Below, piece after piece: positions 5,013 through 5,469 of a stretch of DNA of 5,469 bases. The notes beneath the pieces were generated by a model that saw only the letters and a program-made list of their open reading frames with translations, had not been told where the DNA came from and ran no database searches. The DNA is from CAZAYB01 sp964489215 (GTDB taxonomy: Bacteria; Planctomycetota; Phycisphaerae; Sedimentisphaerales; Anaerohalosphaeraceae): assembly GCA_964489215.1 (NCBI GenBank), contig CAZAYB010000207.1, forward strand, positions 1-5,469, in the 5' to 3' direction. The position numbers and the translations under genes are program-made. Every line of letters starts with the position of its first letter. The stretch's first letter is position 1.

Positions 5013-5469
5013 AAGTCTTTATGGGTTAGCAGTTTATGTTTGAGCCTGATATTGCGGGTATGGATGTTGCTTAGGGTCAGTTGCAGGTTTGATTATATAG
5101 TTGCGGTGCGCTTTATGCGCATGGGAATAAGATGGATGGATCGATAGTTCATGTTGGGCCTGGGGGGTGCGGCGCAAGAGGCAGGGACCTTGCGCTATAT
5201 AAAAGGTGCGTCAGCGGTAAGGGTAAAAGGGAGTCAGGCGGGCCCAGGAAAGGGGTTAACAGGGGTAAAAACGGGCATTTGACACTTGAGGCGGCTGTCA
5301 GGAGGAGGGGCCAAAGCGGCAGCAGCAAGATGATTGAGGGTCTGTTGAAAATTTATTTTGAGGGCAGCCGGATCTGGCCTGGTATGATAATTGATGTGTG
5401 GATGTAAACAGTGATTGAAACGGGTGTTCAATTAGACACCTGGTATATAAGAAAATCTGCAAAATTTTT
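5013..5469. other. G-rich stretch without a supported gene
   Basis: No recognisable protein, tRNA, rRNA or mobile element is visible. The longest plus-strand frame (5132-5407, 91 codons) has a Gly/Arg/Lys-rich product with no familiar motif and only a weak GGGA before its ATG. Minus-strand frames overlapping it (for example 5234-5431) are Pro/Leu-rich, as expected from reading G-rich DNA backwards. Short hairpins occur at 5107-5121 (TGCGC/GCGCA), 5172-5195, 5414-5432 (ATTGAA/TTCAAT) and 5423-5440 (GGTGT/ACACC); the last two share bases and cannot both form. A small RNA or a decayed gene cannot be excluded. The window ends in an AT-rich run. Confidence 0.6.
5172..5195 (+). repeat. Short GC-rich hairpin of unknown role
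   Basis: GCGCAAG (5172-5178) and CTTGCGC (5189-5195) form a perfect 7-bp stem around a ten-base loop. It is the strongest small hairpin in the right-hand non-coding stretch. No T-run follows (the sequence continues TATATAAAAGG), so it does not look like a terminator. It could be part of an untranslated RNA or be coincidental. Confidence 0.4.

Noticed and set aside
5132..5407. 91-codon plus-strand reading frame from ATG to TAA
   Set aside because: Gly/Arg/Lys-rich product without any recognisable motif, weak ribosome site, and open minus-strand frames over the same bases; the openness is explained by the G-rich strand composition. Kept only as a remark in the non-coding stretch.
5234..5431. 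65-codon minus-strand reading frame
   Set aside because: Pro/Leu/Ala-rich translation of C-rich DNA, overlapping the opposite frame, no ribosome site and no family resemblance.
1..5469. CRISPR array, insertion sequence, tRNA, rRNA or a novel defence cassette
   Set aside because: No repeat-spacer pattern, transposase motif, cloverleaf, ribosomal RNA segment or defence-type domain is visible in either strand.

Overview
The window holds four protein genes in two divergent groups. It appears to come from a Gram-negative-type bacterium of moderate GC content that makes isoprenoids by the MEP (non-mevalonate) pathway. A planctomycete or related lineage is my guess from the style of the PocR-AraC regulator and of the proteins in general; nothing in the sequence proves it. 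A run of ten Ns inside dxr shows that this is draft, scaffolded sequence.

Left half, minus strand. Reading leftwards from the centre come a PocR-domain AraC-family transcription regulator (2256-3557), a likely intrinsic terminator overlapping its 3' end, a 249-base spacer with a sigma70-like promoter and a 10-bp inverted repeat, then dxr (816-2006), and 17 bases further the start of an RseP-type site-2 protease (798 to beyond the left edge). dxr followed by rseP is a familiar bacterial envelope/isoprenoid gene pair: DXR feeds the pathway that makes undecaprenyl phosphate, and RseP is a membrane protease of envelope-stress signalling. The RseP here has an extra N-terminal membrane segment and an acidic Ser/Asp/Glu insert.

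Centre, 3558-3756. This divergent control region carries two good sigma70-type promoters facing away from each other, each with 17-base spacing. Between them lies a GC-rich 11-base tandem direct repeat that could be an operator.

Right half, plus strand. A polytopic MraY/WecA-family polyprenyl-phosphate sugar-1-phosphate transferase (up to 3757-4899) probably starts an envelope glycan on undecaprenyl phosphate. Its start is uncertain: the longest frame begins at a TTG lying almost on the predicted transcription start, whereas the good Shine-Dalgarno sequence points to an ATC codon further in. A hairpin followed by seven Ts at 4983-5012 ends the transcript. The last roughly 450 bases hold no gene I can support and are strikingly G-rich on the plus strand.

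I see no transposon, CRISPR array, tRNA, rRNA or defence system. Most of the window is ordinary housekeeping content. The points worth checking are regulatory and structural (start codon, promoters, inverted and direct repeats, strand-composition switch, RseP architecture), not a new multi-gene system.
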